This document shows positions 24,937 through 34,672 of a stretch of 64,000 nucleotides of DNA, in pieces. The notes below the pieces were generated by a model, which saw nothing but the letters and a program-made list of their open reading frames with translations, was not told the origin of the DNA and did no database searches. Within the stretch, counting starts at the first letter, position 1. Each line of letters begins with the position of its first letter. Source of the DNA: Shewanella sp. KX20019 (GTDB lineage Bacteria; Pseudomonadota; Gammaproteobacteria; Enterobacterales; Shewanellaceae); assembly GCF_016757755.1 (NCBI RefSeq), contig NZ_CP068437.1, positions 1,488,001 to 1,552,000 of the forward strand, in the 5' to 3' direction. Position numbers and translations under genes: made by a program.

Positions 24937-25083
24937 GAGAATGACCCCTCTTTATTGCGCTATACAGATCAGCTTAACGCAGTTTTGATTCAACGCTAGC
25001 AGAAGTTTACGAACTAAAATAATGCTAGCCTTCAAACCATCATCCTAGTTTTGGTTTACCCCGGCTTTTACCGGGGTATTTTT
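24937..25083 (+). ncRNA. Candidate small RNA (unrecognised)
   Basis: A TTGATT box, 17-base spacer and TATAGC box at 24902-24930 predict a start near 24937. Transcription would stop at the TACCCCGG / CCGGGGTA stem-loop with a TTTTT tail at 25057-25083, giving about 147 nt. The terminator is 350 bp past the LysR stop with nothing else to end. I do not recognise the RNA; it could also be a long 3' untranslated tail of the LysR transcript. Confidence 0.4.
25057..25083 (+). terminator. Strong intrinsic terminator
   Basis: TACCCCGG pairs with CCGGGGTA around CTTTTA, followed by TTTTTCT. It is directional: the minus-strand side lacks a T-run. Confidence 0.85.
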
Positions 25084-25188
25084 CTGTTAACGGCTTCAAA
25101 TCTATCAGTGCCCTACAATTCAAGTTATTTGCTAATATAAGCAGAAGTTTGAAAGCAGATAGATGATGCTTATCAGGCTAGATGAGAT

Positions 25189-25219
25189 AAAAAAGCCACT
25201 ATAATTAGTGGCTTTTTTT
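25189..25219 (-). terminator. Terminator of the DUF885 gene
   Basis: AAAAAAGCCACT / AGTGGCTTTTTT stem, ending the minus-strand gene; the T-run on the other side makes it bidirectional. Confidence 0.85.
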
Positions 25220-25274
25220 GCGTCAGTTGATTAGTCATACCAATTGCATTACGGATCAACTAGGCCAAGTAGGT

Positions 25275-27119
25275 TTAGCTACTTTTCTCTATCCACAGCA
25301 CTATTTCAGACTCAAGCACATCAAGTGGAACCGGACCGTTTTGCAATACGACGGTATGGAAATCTCTTATATCGAACTTATCACCCAGCGCTGTTTGTGC
25401 TTTTGCTCTTAGTTCGAGCAGCTTTAACATGCCGACTTTATAGGCTGTTGCTTGTGATGGCATCACGATATGCCTTTCTACCATTTTAATGGCGTCAGAC
25501 TCTGCGTTGGGTGTATTGGAAACATAGTAGTTTATCGAGTCTTCACGCGACCACTTTTTAGCATGAATACCAGTATCAACTACCAGGCGACATGCGCGCC
25601 ACAATTCCATGGCTAAGCGGCCAAAATCAGAATAGGGATCAGCATACATGCCCATCTCTTTAGGGAAGTACTCGCTATACAAACCCCACCCTTCAATGTA
25701 AGCGGTATAACCGCCATATTTACGGAACTTCGGCACCCCCTCAAGCTCTTGAGCGATAGCTATCTGCATATGATGACCAGGTGTTCCCTCATGATAAGCG
25801 AGAGCCTCCATTTGGTATTTTGGCATCGCTTTCATGTCATAAAGGTTTGCGTAGTAGGTGCCAGGGCGGCTGCCATCTGGTGACGGATTGTTATAAAAGG
25901 CTTTACCGGCTGACTTTTCTCTAAATGCTTCGACCTGTTTAACGATCATTGGTGCTTTTGGCTTTACTTTAAACACTTCATCAAGCCGGCTACTCATGGT
26001 ATCAATGAGTGAAATAGCTTCTTGTAAGTACGCCTCACGGCCTTGGTCTGTATCAGTATAATAGAACTGCTGGTCATCACGCATGAAGGCAAAGAACTCT
26101 TGAAAGCTACCTTCAAAATTGACCTTTTTCATAATGCTACGCATTTCGGTGTGAATACGAGCAACTTCAGAAAGGCCCAGTTTATGAATGTCATTGGCGC
26201 TCATATCTGTGGTGGTGGTCCGTGCTAAAGCATTGTTATAGTAGCTTTCACCGTCGGGGAACTTCCACGCACCATCGCGAGTATCCGCTTTGGTTTCAAG
26301 CTTAGTCATGTAGCTGATAAGTTTGTCGTACGCCGGCTTAACCTCATCGACCAATGCTGTTTTTGCAGCAAAGAGCAGTTGCTGCTGCTCATCGGAGCTT
26401 ATCGACAGAGTATCTACTTTACGTTTAAAGTCGGCCCATAGAGCACTGTCTTCGCCTTCATCAAAAGGTGCACCTTTGACGATGTTTTTACTATCGGAGA
26501 TGACATACGGAAATACAAATTTAGGGGCGATAATACCTTTCTCTGCACGCACCTCTAATGCTATTTGTAGTTGTTCAAGACGCTTTGATACGCCATTTAA
26601 ACGGCTAATGTAAGCTTTAGCATCTTTTACATCGCTGATCTGATGTTGGTTTATTAACAAGGAAGCAACCTGTGAGTGGCCACCATACATCTGATTTACA
26701 GGATAGCTATGGTAACGCCATTGATCGTCTTTTATCTCTTGTTCAAGCTTTTGTGTTAGTAGCTGATAGCTTAGCGTTGTCTGCCTATCAAGCTTATCAA
26801 CTTTGAGTTTTTTTAGCTGGGACAAATGTTTCTTGGTGCGCAGCAACTGAGCATCTGTTGCTGCGTCGCTCATCTCGTCCCATTTATCGTAATCTGTTTT
26901 GATCCCTAAATGGGTTTGCGATATAGGGCTAGCTAATACGTTTTCCATAAAAATGCTTTCGAACAGTACGTTAGCTTTTTCAGATTCGCTATTGGCTTTT
27001 TGAGCGACGCTTTCACTTGGACTCAAGTAATTAGCAGCGGTTGGCGCTGCATAAACCGAGGAGTTAAAGCAGAAAGAAAGGGACAGGGCGATGAAACTGA
27101 TTTTTGTTTTTATTGGCAT
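25275..27119 (-). CDS. DUF885 family exported metallopeptidase-like protein
   Basis: 614-aa protein of the DUF885 family with a signal peptide (MPIKTKISFIALSLSFCFNS, cleaved near VYAAPTA). The zinc-peptidase-like motif HEGTPGHH runs from H443 with E444 and histidines at 449-450, followed by the family stretch YIEGWGLYSEYFPKEMGMY. Related proteins are predicted periplasmic dipeptidases or carboxypeptidases; the substrate here is unknown. It is a single gene on the minus strand with its own terminator. Length is typical. Confidence 0.9.
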   Translation of the reverse strand: MPIKTKISFIALSLSFCFNSSVYAAPTAANYLSPSESVAQKANSESEKANVLFESIFMENVLASPISQTHLGIKTDYDKWDEMSDAATDAQLLRTKKHLSQLKKLKVDKLDRQTTLSYQLLTQKLEQEIKDDQWRYHSYPVNQMYGGHSQVASLLINQHQISDVKDAKAYISRLNGVSKRLEQLQIALEVRAEKGIIAPKFVFPYVISDSKNIVKGAPFDEGEDSALWADFKRKVDTLSISSDEQQQLLFAAKTALVDEVKPAYDKLISYMTKLETKADTRDGAWKFPDGESYYNNALARTTTTDMSANDIHKLGLSEVARIHTEMRSIMKKVNFEGSFQEFFAFMRDDQQFYYTDTDQGREAYLQEAISLIDTMSSRLDEVFKVKPKAPMIVKQVEAFREKSAGKAFYNNPSPDGSRPGTYYANLYDMKAMPKYQMEALAYHEGTPGHHMQIAIAQELEGVPKFRKYGGYTAYIEGWGLYSEYFPKEMGMYADPYSDFGRLAMELWRACRLVVDTGIHAKKWSREDSINYYVSNTPNAESDAIKMVERHIVMPSQATAYKVGMLKLLELRAKAQTALGDKFDIRDFHTVVLQNGPVPLDVLESEIVLWIEKSS

Positions 27120-27244
27120 TTTTAGACTTCCTTAGAATTATGATTGTTATCCTAAAGAAGGCTAAAGTTAATGTTTTGATATATATGTTAGTAAATGTTT
27201 CTGTGAAACCAATTTGTTTAGTTATAGCTAATTTATTCAAAGGT

Positions 27245-28381
27245 TTATAGGAATTGTGACAATAAGTCATTCACAAACATATGGCCTTTGGGCGTCAACT
27301 GCCAATGTTCGCTACTTTGGGTCATTAATCCTTTGCCACAAGCCAGCTCTACTCCTGCAGTTAATACTGTTCGATCTAAGCCTGTGCGTTGTTCAAATTC
27401 AAGTTTAGGGATGGGCGTCATCAGTCTTAAGCGATTCATCAAGTACTCGAGCGGCCTATCTTCCTCTGCCACGATAGTCACATCAGAGGTGTAATCATTT
27501 GCAGCAAGATAGCCTTTAGGGTGTTTAATCTTAACCGTACGCAGAATTTGATTCTCAGCTAACTGAGTAACTTTTCCGTGGGCGCCACAGCCAATGCCTA
27601 AATAGTCGCCAAACTGCCAGTAGTTAAGGTTATGCTGGCATTGGAAGCCCTCTTTCGAATAAGCTGATATTTCGTATTGTATGTACCCAAGCTCTGCCAG
27701 CCTTTTTTGCCCTTGCTGGTAAATTTCCCATAGCTTTTCATCATCAGGCAGCTGAGGTGGCTTGGAATGAAACAGGGTATTCGGCTCGATAGTTAGTTGA
27801 TACCAAGACAGATGCGGCGGCGCCAATTCCGCAGCGGTTTCTATATCGGCTAATGCCTCATCAAAGCTTTGATTAGGTAGGCCGTGCATTAGATCTAAAT
27901 TGAAACTCTGATAGCCTGATGCTTTTGCTTTTTGTGCAGCGACTTGTGCTTCTGTCTTATCATGGATGCGACCGAGTAAATTTAGCTTGTCACTGGAAAA
28001 GCTCTGCACTCCAATAGATAAACGAGTGACCCCGGCTTGGCGGTAGGCAATAAAATCATCATGCTCTAAGGTACCTGGGTTTGCTTCCATGGTGATCTCG
28101 ATATTGTCTTTAAACTTAATAAGCTTATCAACTTCAACGAGAAGACGTTGTATTTGCGCCGCATCAAACAAAGAGGGTGTGCCGCCACCAATAAAAATAG
28201 TGTGTAGCTGCCGACCTTGGACATAATGAAGATCTTGTTTCAAGTCGGCGATAAGCGCGTCTACATATTCAGTTTGTGGTAACGCGCCATGTTGACCGTG
28301 AGAGTTAAAATCACAGTAGGGACATTTCTGTACACACCAAGGAATATGAATGTATAGGCTTAATGGTGGCAGGATTAACAT
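27245..28381 (-). CDS. hemW: Radical SAM heme chaperone HemW
   Basis: 378-aa radical-SAM protein formerly annotated as oxygen-independent coproporphyrinogen III oxidase. The cluster-binding cysteines are C16, C20 and C23 (IPWCVQKCPYCDF), followed by the GGGTPSLF SAM segment and the EANPGTLE motif. HemW lacks the extra cysteine of true HemN after CxxC and acts as a heme chaperone. It overlaps the rdgB stop by one base, the usual rdgB-hemW coupling, and is the last gene of the yggS-to-hemW operon. Confidence 0.95.
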   Translation of the reverse strand: MLILPPLSLYIHIPWCVQKCPYCDFNSHGQHGALPQTEYVDALIADLKQDLHYVQGRQLHTIFIGGGTPSLFDAAQIQRLLVEVDKLIKFKDNIEITMEANPGTLEHDDFIAYRQAGVTRLSIGVQSFSSDKLNLLGRIHDKTEAQVAAQKAKASGYQSFNLDLMHGLPNQSFDEALADIETAAELAPPHLSWYQLTIEPNTLFHSKPPQLPDDEKLWEIYQQGQKRLAELGYIQYEISAYSKEGFQCQHNLNYWQFGDYLGIGCGAHGKVTQLAENQILRTVKIKHPKGYLAANDYTSDVTIVAEEDRPLEYLMNRLRLMTPIPKLEFEQRTGLDRTVLTAGVELACGKGLMTQSSEHWQLTPKGHMFVNDLLSQFL

Positions 28382-28980
28382 TAGCTAAAAATACCTTGTT
28401 GTTTCATCGCATCAATGAGTAAAACCAGTGCTTTGCCGCGATGGCTTAACTGGTTCTTTTCATCACTGCTCAGTTCGGCTGCACTACATTGATGCTCTGC
28501 AGGGATAAAAATAGGGTCATAACCATGGCCGTTGTCACCTAGTGGTTCAAAGCCGATAGTGCCCTCCCAAGATGCTTGGCAAATAATGGGGGTTGGGTCC
28601 TTTGCATGACGCATGTAGACCAATACACACTGAAAACGAGCACTGCGTTGTGACTGGTTATCTAGTGCGTTAAGTAGTTTGGTGTAATTTTGCTGATCTT
28701 GGGCACCTTCGCCAGCATAACGCGCCGAATAGATCCCTGGAGCTCCTTGCAGAAAATCAACTTCTAAACCTGAGTCGTCGGCGATAGCGGCATGGCCAGT
28801 AATCTCTGCCGCATGGCGCGCTTTAATAATCGCATTTTCAACAAAAGTGGTACCAGTTTCAGCGACTTCAGAGACGTTGAAATTACTTTGGGCGAGGATC
28901 TCTACACCGTAATCAGCCATTAGTTCGGAAAATTCTTTGAGCTTACCTTTATTACCGCTAGCAAGGACGATTTGATTCAT
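28381..28980 (-). CDS. rdgB: XTP/dITP pyrophosphatase (RdgB/HAM1)
   Basis: 199-aa nucleotide-pool sanitation enzyme that hydrolyses dITP, XTP and ITP to monophosphates. Family motifs are LASGNKGKLKEF at the start, the metal region ETGTTFVENAIIKARHAA, ADDSGLEVDFLQGAPGIYSARYAG, the nucleotide-binding GHGYDPIFIP and the late SHRGKAL. Length is normal. It is translationally coupled to hemW. Confidence 0.97.
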   Translation of the reverse strand: MNQIVLASGNKGKLKEFSELMADYGVEILAQSNFNVSEVAETGTTFVENAIIKARHAAEITGHAAIADDSGLEVDFLQGAPGIYSARYAGEGAQDQQNYTKLLNALDNQSQRSARFQCVLVYMRHAKDPTPIICQASWEGTIGFEPLGDNGHGYDPIFIPAEHQCSAAELSSDEKNQLSHRGKALVLLIDAMKQQGIFS

Positions 28981-29199
28981 GGGAGACCTTTAAGGTGTCT
29001 GAAAATATGGCCGCAATAATAGCGAACCGAACGGTTAATTGCCATAAGGCTAGCGCCATTTTCAATCTTCACTTAGCCAAACCTTAAATGTGAGGCGAAT
29101 GGCTTAATCTTTTGAGTTGTTATGGAGGCTAATTAGGGATATCGCGACGACATTGCAGTGCTATTTCAAGGATGGGGGATCTCTCCCCCGGACAAACTA

Positions 29200-29634
29200 C
29201 TACTCTACATAGAACTTTTGCTTAAATTTAAGCTGTGTATTGAGTTTTGAGCCATGTTTTAAGGCTATGTTAAAGTTAATCTCTTGATCATCGCGATAGG
29301 GTACTTCTGCAATATAGTAGATAGAGTCGCCTTCACGTATTTCTCTAAATTTTAACTCAACGCGCGCATCAAGTAGGTTGTTGGCTATTCCGGTAATTTC
29401 AATTGCAACCGCAGGATTACCCTCTACGCTAGTATCTAACACCGAAATATTTAAGATCCCCGTATAACTACTGCGTTTAATACCGTAAGACTTGGCAATG
29501 CTGGGCGTTAAAAAGGTACTGCTAAGGGCTACATAATGAATATCGTAGTTACCGACTTTTTGTTTTTGCTCAGCAAATGCGCTACTGATGAGACATAAAC
29601 TGAGCAATAAAATGGCTGTTAGAGAGCGGAACAT
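29200..29634 (-). CDS. DUF4426 family exported protein
   Basis: 144-aa protein with a signal peptide (MFRSLTAILLLSLCLISSAF, cleaved after FAEQ) and the DUF4426 pattern (VGNYDIHYVALSSTFLTP, then a beta-rich body). Function unknown. It lies between yggU and rdgB in the same orientation, as in many Vibrio and Shewanella genomes, with gaps of 83 and 219 bp, so it may have its own promoter. Confidence 0.85.
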   Translation of the reverse strand: MFRSLTAILLLSLCLISSAFAEQKQKVGNYDIHYVALSSTFLTPSIAKSYGIKRSSYTGILNISVLDTSVEGNPAVAIEITGIANNLLDARVELKFREIREGDSIYYIAEVPYRDDQEINFNIALKHGSKLNTQLKFKQKFYVE

Positions 29635-29717
29635 ATTGGCTTTCCTTAGGTGATAGCTTTGATATGAGTATAGAGCTTAAGTGCGATAAACGCCTCAAAC
29701 TTCTTATAACTATACGG

Positions 29718-30005
29718 TTACAAAAGGTTTTGTATTGTTGCGGGTATGAGCTTAGGATCGCGGATTAACACTTGTTTGTGTCGTCCCATTTGGCCTTTAA
29801 CAATGGTTATATCCCCCTTAGGGACTTTGAATGCTTTAGCGAGGTATTTGGTCAGGTGTGCGTTGGCCTTTCCGTCAACAGGGGGAGCGGTAATCGCTAT
29901 TTTTAGCTCTTCACCATGAAGTCCAATAATTTGGTCACGACTTGCTTTGGGTTGAATATAAAGTTGAAGCAGCAGGTTTCCCTGCTGCATGCTTACTGCA
30001 ACCAC
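29718..30005 (-). CDS. yggU: YggU family protein (DUF167)
   Basis: 95-aa DUF167 protein: QPKASRDQIIGLHG, then KIAITAPPVDGKANAHLTKYLAKAF and the basic GRHKQV end. The GTG at 30005 overlaps the yggT stop by one base; an ATG 15 bases later is possible, but the longer N terminus fits Shewanella relatives. Function is not established. Confidence 0.92.
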   Translation of the reverse strand: MVAVSMQQGNLLLQLYIQPKASRDQIIGLHGEELKIAITAPPVDGKANAHLTKYLAKAFKVPKGDITIVKGQMGRHKQVLIRDPKLIPATIQNLL

Positions 30006-30553
30006 TATACGCTTGCCCAGTACGGCACATATTGCGCCAGCAAAATATTAAGGAAGTTCAGAATAATCATCACCACTAGCAAAGATAGGTCTAACCCACC
30101 CATTTGCGGTAGCATGCGACGAATGGGTGACAAAAGAGGTTCAGTCAGTTGGGTCATCACCATCTCTATTGGGTTTTGACCTTGGCTTACCCAACTCAAT
30201 ATCGCGCGTAGGATTAACATCCAAAATAGTAAAACACCCGCTTCCTTAAATACCGATACTAAAGAGACAAGTAAAATACTCGGGGCATCTATCGCAGCGC
30301 CAGCCATTAAGCTTAGCAGGACAAATTTCACGATCACGACTGTAATTGCCAGCACAAATGACGCACTGTCAAAATTGCCGAACGACGGGATCACGCGTCT
30401 TAATGGGCCAACGATGGGGTGAGTCGCTTTAACAATAAACTGGCTAAAGGGGTTATAAAAGTCGGCGCGGGCAAGTTGTAGCCACAGCCGTAAAATGACC
30501 ACCATTAAGTATAAATCGAATACTGTACTTACTAGAAAACTAAATGCATTCAT
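30005..30553 (-). CDS. yggT: YggT family integral membrane protein
   Basis: 182-aa inner membrane protein with two YggT repeats, each with paired hydrophobic helices: FSFLVSTVFDLYLMVVILRL with NPFSQFIVKATHPIVGPLRR, and the second repeat with NPIEMVMTQLTEPLLSPIRR. Proposed roles include osmotic stress or membrane organisation; none is firmly established. It lies 35 bp after proC. Confidence 0.94.
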   Translation of the reverse strand: MNAFSFLVSTVFDLYLMVVILRLWLQLARADFYNPFSQFIVKATHPIVGPLRRVIPSFGNFDSASFVLAITVVIVKFVLLSLMAGAAIDAPSILLVSLVSVFKEAGVLLFWMLILRAILSWVSQGQNPIEMVMTQLTEPLLSPIRRMLPQMGGLDLSLLVVMIILNFLNILLAQYVPYWASV

Positions 30554-30588
30554 CTGTTTACTCTACTTATCACGTTAAATAAAAGGAA

Positions 30589-31407
30589 TTAATACTGTTT
30601 TGCCATCTCTTGAGCCCGTGTAACACAATTGGTCATTGCACTGTCAACGAGCCCTCTTAAATTACCCTCTTCAAAAGTGGCCACAGCTTGCGCTGTCGTG
30701 CCCCCCTTTGAAGTTACATTCTGTCGCAGTTGCGCCAAACTTAAGTCGGGGTTTTGTTTGGCCATTAATGCCGCGCCTAATGCTGCTTGTTGCGCCATAT
30801 CTCTTGCTCTAGCCTCAGATATGCCACCTTTTACTGCACTTTCAACCATAGATTCTAAAAATAGAAAGAAGTATGCCGGTGAACTTCCTGCAAGCGCTAT
30901 CACTTGATTTAAGTCATCTTCTTTGTCTACCCAAACAACCTCTCCACCGGTAGCCATGAGCGTTTCGCACAAGGTTTTATATTCAGTCGATATATTATCG
31001 CCAGCAAACAACCCCGTTAAGCCTACACCGATCTGAGTGGGGGTATTAGGCATAGTGCGTATTAATTTGATCTCTTGCTTAAAAAAGTCACTATAACGTT
31101 TAGCAGTTACCCCAGCAGCAATAGTAATAATCAATTTAGTGGAAAGATCTAGACCACTGAGTTGCTCGCCAACGTGCTGCATTAAATGTGGCTTTACACC
31201 CAAAATAATGACGTCGGCAGTTGCTGCTGCGTCAATATTATCGTTAGTAACTCTAATACCTAAATCGTTGCTAAGTGCATCTAGCTTTGCTTGGCTTGGG
31301 TTTGAAGCGGTAATGTTCTGAGGAGGATAACCACTTTTAACTAAACCACTGACGATACTGCGAGTCATGTTACCAGCACCAATAAAGCACACTTTTTCTT
31401 GTGACAT
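30589..31407 (-). CDS. proC: Pyrroline-5-carboxylate reductase
   Basis: 272-aa NADPH-dependent enzyme for the last step of proline synthesis. The Rossmann motif is FIGAGNMTRSIVSGL at the N terminus. The C-terminal signature region spans GSSPAYFFLFLESM and VTSKGGTTAQAVATFEEGNL. Length is standard. It sits between yggS and yggT in the conserved operon. Confidence 0.97.
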   Translation of the reverse strand: MSQEKVCFIGAGNMTRSIVSGLVKSGYPPQNITASNPSQAKLDALSNDLGIRVTNDNIDAAATADVIILGVKPHLMQHVGEQLSGLDLSTKLIITIAAGVTAKRYSDFFKQEIKLIRTMPNTPTQIGVGLTGLFAGDNISTEYKTLCETLMATGGEVVWVDKEDDLNQVIALAGSSPAYFFLFLESMVESAVKGGISEARARDMAQQAALGAALMAKQNPDLSLAQLRQNVTSKGGTTAQAVATFEEGNLRGLVDSAMTNCVTRAQEMAKQY

Positions 31408-31570
31408 TGAGTTCTCTTTTTATTCTTGTTAGTACGACACATTAAACAAACGCTATGGTAAACAATTTCCAAAGGTTAGTAGCTTTAATATTTGGGTTAG
31501 ATAACTCAAATCCAAGCTGCGTTTACATTAAAGAAAATTTATTTATCTTAGCCTGTTTGATTTTAACCTT

Positions 31571-32266
31571 TTAGGGATAATCACGGGCACCAAAAATAGC
31601 ACTGCCAATCCTAACCATCGTAGAGCCATGGGCTACAGCGAGCTCCAGATCGTTACTCATACCGACTGACAACGTATCTACGCTAGGGTATTGCTGTTGC
31701 AATAACAAATACAGTTTCTGCAATGCCACTAGTTCAGATGTCGCAGTGATATTGTCGACATTGGCAGACGGTATCGCCATTAATCCACGTAGGTTCAAAT
31801 TAGGTAAGGCGTTGATCAGCTTTGCAAGGGCAAATACATCTGCTCCTCTAACACCCGACTTACTTAGCTCTTGACTGATATTGACCTGAATACAGACATT
31901 TAACGCTGGCATATTCTCAGGTCGTTGTTCATTTAACCTAATCGCTATTTTTTCTCGCGCAACGGTATGCATCCAGTCAAATAAGCTGGCGACCACTTTT
32001 GTTTTATTAGATTGCAACGGGCCGATGAAGTGCCACTCGATATCGGGATAATCGCCGCTTAGGCTATTGACCTTCGCTTCCCCTTCCTGAACGTAGTTTT
32101 CGCCAAAACGTCTTTGCCCTGCAGCATAGGCCGCTACTATTTGGCTATTGGGTTTGGTTTTGCTCACGGCCAACAGTTGCACATCTGTTGGATTTCGTGA
32201 TGAATTTTGAGCCGCTTGGCTGATCCTGTGCTGGGCGAGTGCTAGTCTGTCTGTTATTGTTGTCAT
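31571..32266 (-). CDS. yggS: YggS family PLP homeostasis protein
   Basis: 231-aa pyridoxal-phosphate-binding TIM-barrel protein (PLPHP). The PLP lysine lies in LLAVSKTKPNSQI near residue 36. Other family segments are RFGENYVQEGEAK, IEWHFIGPLQSNKTK and the late SVGMSNDLELAVAHGSTMVRIGSAIFG. It keeps PLP levels in balance and carries it safely. First gene of the yggS-proC-yggT-yggU unit; divergent from pilT with only 35 bp between starts, so the two promoters overlap. Confidence 0.97.
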   Translation of the reverse strand: MTTITDRLALAQHRISQAAQNSSRNPTDVQLLAVSKTKPNSQIVAAYAAGQRRFGENYVQEGEAKVNSLSGDYPDIEWHFIGPLQSNKTKVVASLFDWMHTVAREKIAIRLNEQRPENMPALNVCIQVNISQELSKSGVRGADVFALAKLINALPNLNLRGLMAIPSANVDNITATSELVALQKLYLLLQQQYPSVDTLSVGMSNDLELAVAHGSTMVRIGSAIFGARDYP

Positions 32267-32301
32267 GTTAACTATTTTTGGTTGAATGGATATCCCAAAC
32301 T

Positions 32302-33339
32302 ATGGAAATCACAGAATTACTTGCCTTTAGTGTAAAGCACAATGCATCAGATCTACACCTTTCTGCGGGGGTTTCTCCTATGATCCGTGTTGATGGTGAA
32401 GTTAGGAAGATCAACCTTCCAGCTTTAGACCATCAAGGTGTACATAGTCTTGTGTACGATATAATGAATGATAAGCAGCGAAAAGATTATGAAGAGCATC
32501 TTGAGATCGATTTCTCGTTTGAAGTGCCGGGTCTTGCCCGCTTTCGTGTTAATGCGTTTAACCAATCCCGTGGTTCAGCAGCGGTATTTCGTACCATCCC
32601 CAGTGATATCTTGAGCCTTGAGCAACTTGGCGCGCCAGAAATCTTTAAAAAAATAGCTAGTTTCCCGCGAGGACTGGTATTGGTCACTGGCCCGACTGGC
32701 TCAGGTAAGAGTACGACGCTAGCTGCGATGGTTGATTATGTGAATGAAAATCGCCATGACCACATATTGACGATTGAAGACCCAATAGAATTTGTACATC
32801 AAAACAAGCAATGCCTGATTAACCAACGTGAAGTTCATCGCCATACTCATAGTTTTAATGCCGCACTACGCAGTGCGCTACGTGAAGACCCCGATGTTAT
32901 TCTTGTCGGTGAGATGCGCGATCTTGAAACGATCAGATTGGCGATGACGGCTGCTGAAACGGGTCATCTTGTGTTTGGTACCTTGCATACAACTTCTGCG
33001 GCTAAAACGATTGACCGTGTGGTTGATGTGTTCCCCGAGGGGGAAAAAGGCATGGTGCGGACAATGTTATCTGAATCACTGCAAGCCGTTATTTCTCAGA
33101 CCTTGATTAAAAAGGTCGGTGGTGGTCGTGTGGCTGCTCATGAGATTATGATGGGGACGCCAGCGATCCGTAACTTGATCCGCGAAGATAAAGTCGCGCA
33201 AATGTACTCCGCAATTCAAACGGGTATGGCGCACGGCATGCAAACACTGGATCAATGTCTGCAGAACTTGGTTAATCGCGGTCAAATTACCCGTGAAGAC
33301 GCCATGCTTAAAAGCTCAAATAAGCAAACCAATTTTTAA
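32302..33339 (+). CDS. pilT: Type IV pilus retraction ATPase PilT
   Basis: 345-aa hexameric ATPase that powers pilus retraction and twitching. Walker A is GPTGSGKST, the Asp box is DHILTIEDPIEF, Walker B is DPDVILVGEMRD, and the His box is TGHLVFGTLHT. The AIRNLIRE retraction motif appears near the C terminus. ATG 32302 is chosen because the protein then starts MEITELLAFSVKHNASDLHL as in other PilT proteins; the upstream TTG at 32278 would collide with the yggS promoter region. pilU follows after 14 bp. Confidence 0.97.
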   Translation: MEITELLAFSVKHNASDLHLSAGVSPMIRVDGEVRKINLPALDHQGVHSLVYDIMNDKQRKDYEEHLEIDFSFEVPGLARFRVNAFNQSRGSAAVFRTIPSDILSLEQLGAPEIFKKIASFPRGLVLVTGPTGSGKSTTLAAMVDYVNENRHDHILTIEDPIEFVHQNKQCLINQREVHRHTHSFNAALRSALREDPDVILVGEMRDLETIRLAMTAAETGHLVFGTLHTTSAAKTIDRVVDVFPEGEKGMVRTMLSESLQAVISQTLIKKVGGGRVAAHEIMMGTPAIRNLIREDKVAQMYSAIQTGMAHGMQTLDQCLQNLVNRGQITREDAMLKSSNKQTNF

Positions 33340-33353
33340 ACGGATAAATACTT

Positions 33354-34466
33354 ATGGATGTTCGTCCCTTTTTAAAGGCTATGACAGATCGTAAAGCCTC
33401 AGACCTCTTCATTACTGCAGGCTTTCCACCTAGTGCAAAAATTGATGGTGAGTTACGGCCGTTGAGTGAGAGCACATTTAGTCCCGCGCAGGCATTAGAT
33501 TTTGTTGAATCATTAATGACAGATGTACAAAAAGAGGAGTTTCACCAATCTCGCGAATGTAACTTCGCTTTTGCCGCTAAAGATCTTGGCCGATTTCGTG
33601 TTAGTGCTTTTTGGCAAAGAGAAGCTCCAGGCTGCGTAATGCGTCGTATTGAGACGAAAATCCCAGATGTCGATGAGTTAATGTTGCCGCCTATTCTAAA
33701 AGACTTAGTGATGAGTAAGCGTGGCTTAGTGATCATGGTTGGCGGTACGGGTACCGGTAAATCTACCTCATTAGCGGCACTCGTTGGTTATCGAAACGCA
33801 CATGCACGCGGGCATATCTTAACCATTGAAGATCCGGTTGAATTTGTTCACGATCACCGCAAAAGTATTATCACTCAGCGTGAAGTGGGCGTCGATACTG
33901 AATCTTTTGATGCGGCGCTTAAAAGCTCACTGCGCCAGGCACCAGATGTTATTTTGATTGGTGAGATCCGTAGCCAAGAGACCATGGAGTTCGCATTGTC
34001 TTTTGCCGAAACCGGTCATCTTTGTATGGCAACATTGCATGCTAACAATGCTAACCAAGCACTTGATCGTATTATGCATTTGGTACCAGAAAGTAAACAT
34101 CATCAATTGTTATTTGATCTGTCGCTAAATTTACGAGGCATTGTAGCCCAGCAGCTGGTGCCTAAAAGCGACGGTTCTGGCCGAAGAGCCGCAATTGAAG
34201 TGTTGATTAATACGCCTCGAGTGGCCAGTTTGATCGCTAAAAATGAATTGCACTCGTTAAAGGAGACCATGTCCAAGTCTAATGAGCAGGGCATGCAGAC
34301 GTTCGATCAGGCATTGTTAAGGCTCTATGCTGATGGTGAAATTAGCTACGCAGATGCACTGCACCATGCCGATTCACCGAATGACTTACGATTAATGATT
34401 AAGTTGCAAAGTTCAGATACAACGAGTTCAAGTTCTATGGATGGGGTAACACTCAACTTGGATTAG
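33354..34466 (+). CDS. pilU: PilT-dependent retraction ATPase PilU
   Basis: 370-aa paralogue of PilT that boosts retraction force. Walker A is GGTGTGKST, the Asp box HILTIEDPVEF, Walker B APDVILIGEIRS and the His box ETGHLCMATLHANNANQ. The extended C terminus beyond residue 345 (serine-rich) is typical of PilU. Co-transcribed with pilT and ended by a terminator at 34521. Confidence 0.96.
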   Translation: MDVRPFLKAMTDRKASDLFITAGFPPSAKIDGELRPLSESTFSPAQALDFVESLMTDVQKEEFHQSRECNFAFAAKDLGRFRVSAFWQREAPGCVMRRIETKIPDVDELMLPPILKDLVMSKRGLVIMVGGTGTGKSTSLAALVGYRNAHARGHILTIEDPVEFVHDHRKSIITQREVGVDTESFDAALKSSLRQAPDVILIGEIRSQETMEFALSFAETGHLCMATLHANNANQALDRIMHLVPESKHHQLLFDLSLNLRGIVAQQLVPKSDGSGRRAAIEVLINTPRVASLIAKNELHSLKETMSKSNEQGMQTFDQALLRLYADGEISYADALHHADSPNDLRLMIKLQSSDTTSSSSMDGVTLNLD

Positions 34467-34520
34467 TTGCAATAATTTAGAATTGAGGTTTTTGGGCATA
34501 GTGAGTCGTTGCCTAAAATT

Positions 34521-34555
34521 AAGCTGGCAATATTCTTGTATTGTCAGCTTTTTTT
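34521..34555 (+). terminator. Intrinsic terminator after pilU
   Basis: AAGCTGGCAATA / TATTGTCAGCTT stem (one G-U pair) with a 6-base loop and T7. Confidence 0.9.
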
Positions 34556-34672
34556 ACAAAATCTTTAAGTTGGCTAGCACCTAGTCGTCATTCAGTATGG
34601 TAATGCTTTTTTTATTAAGGGTTTTCTCTGTCGCTGATGAACATAGTCATAATGCAAGTTTAAGGAGTTCTC

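Larger units (their letters stand above)
24711..25274. other. Intergenic region with a candidate sRNA
   Basis: 564 bp between the LysR gene and the convergent DUF885 gene. It holds a plausible promoter (24902-24930), a strong free-standing plus-strand terminator (25057-25083) and the terminator of the DUF885 gene (25189-25219). No open frame with a ribosome site was found. Confidence 0.6.
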
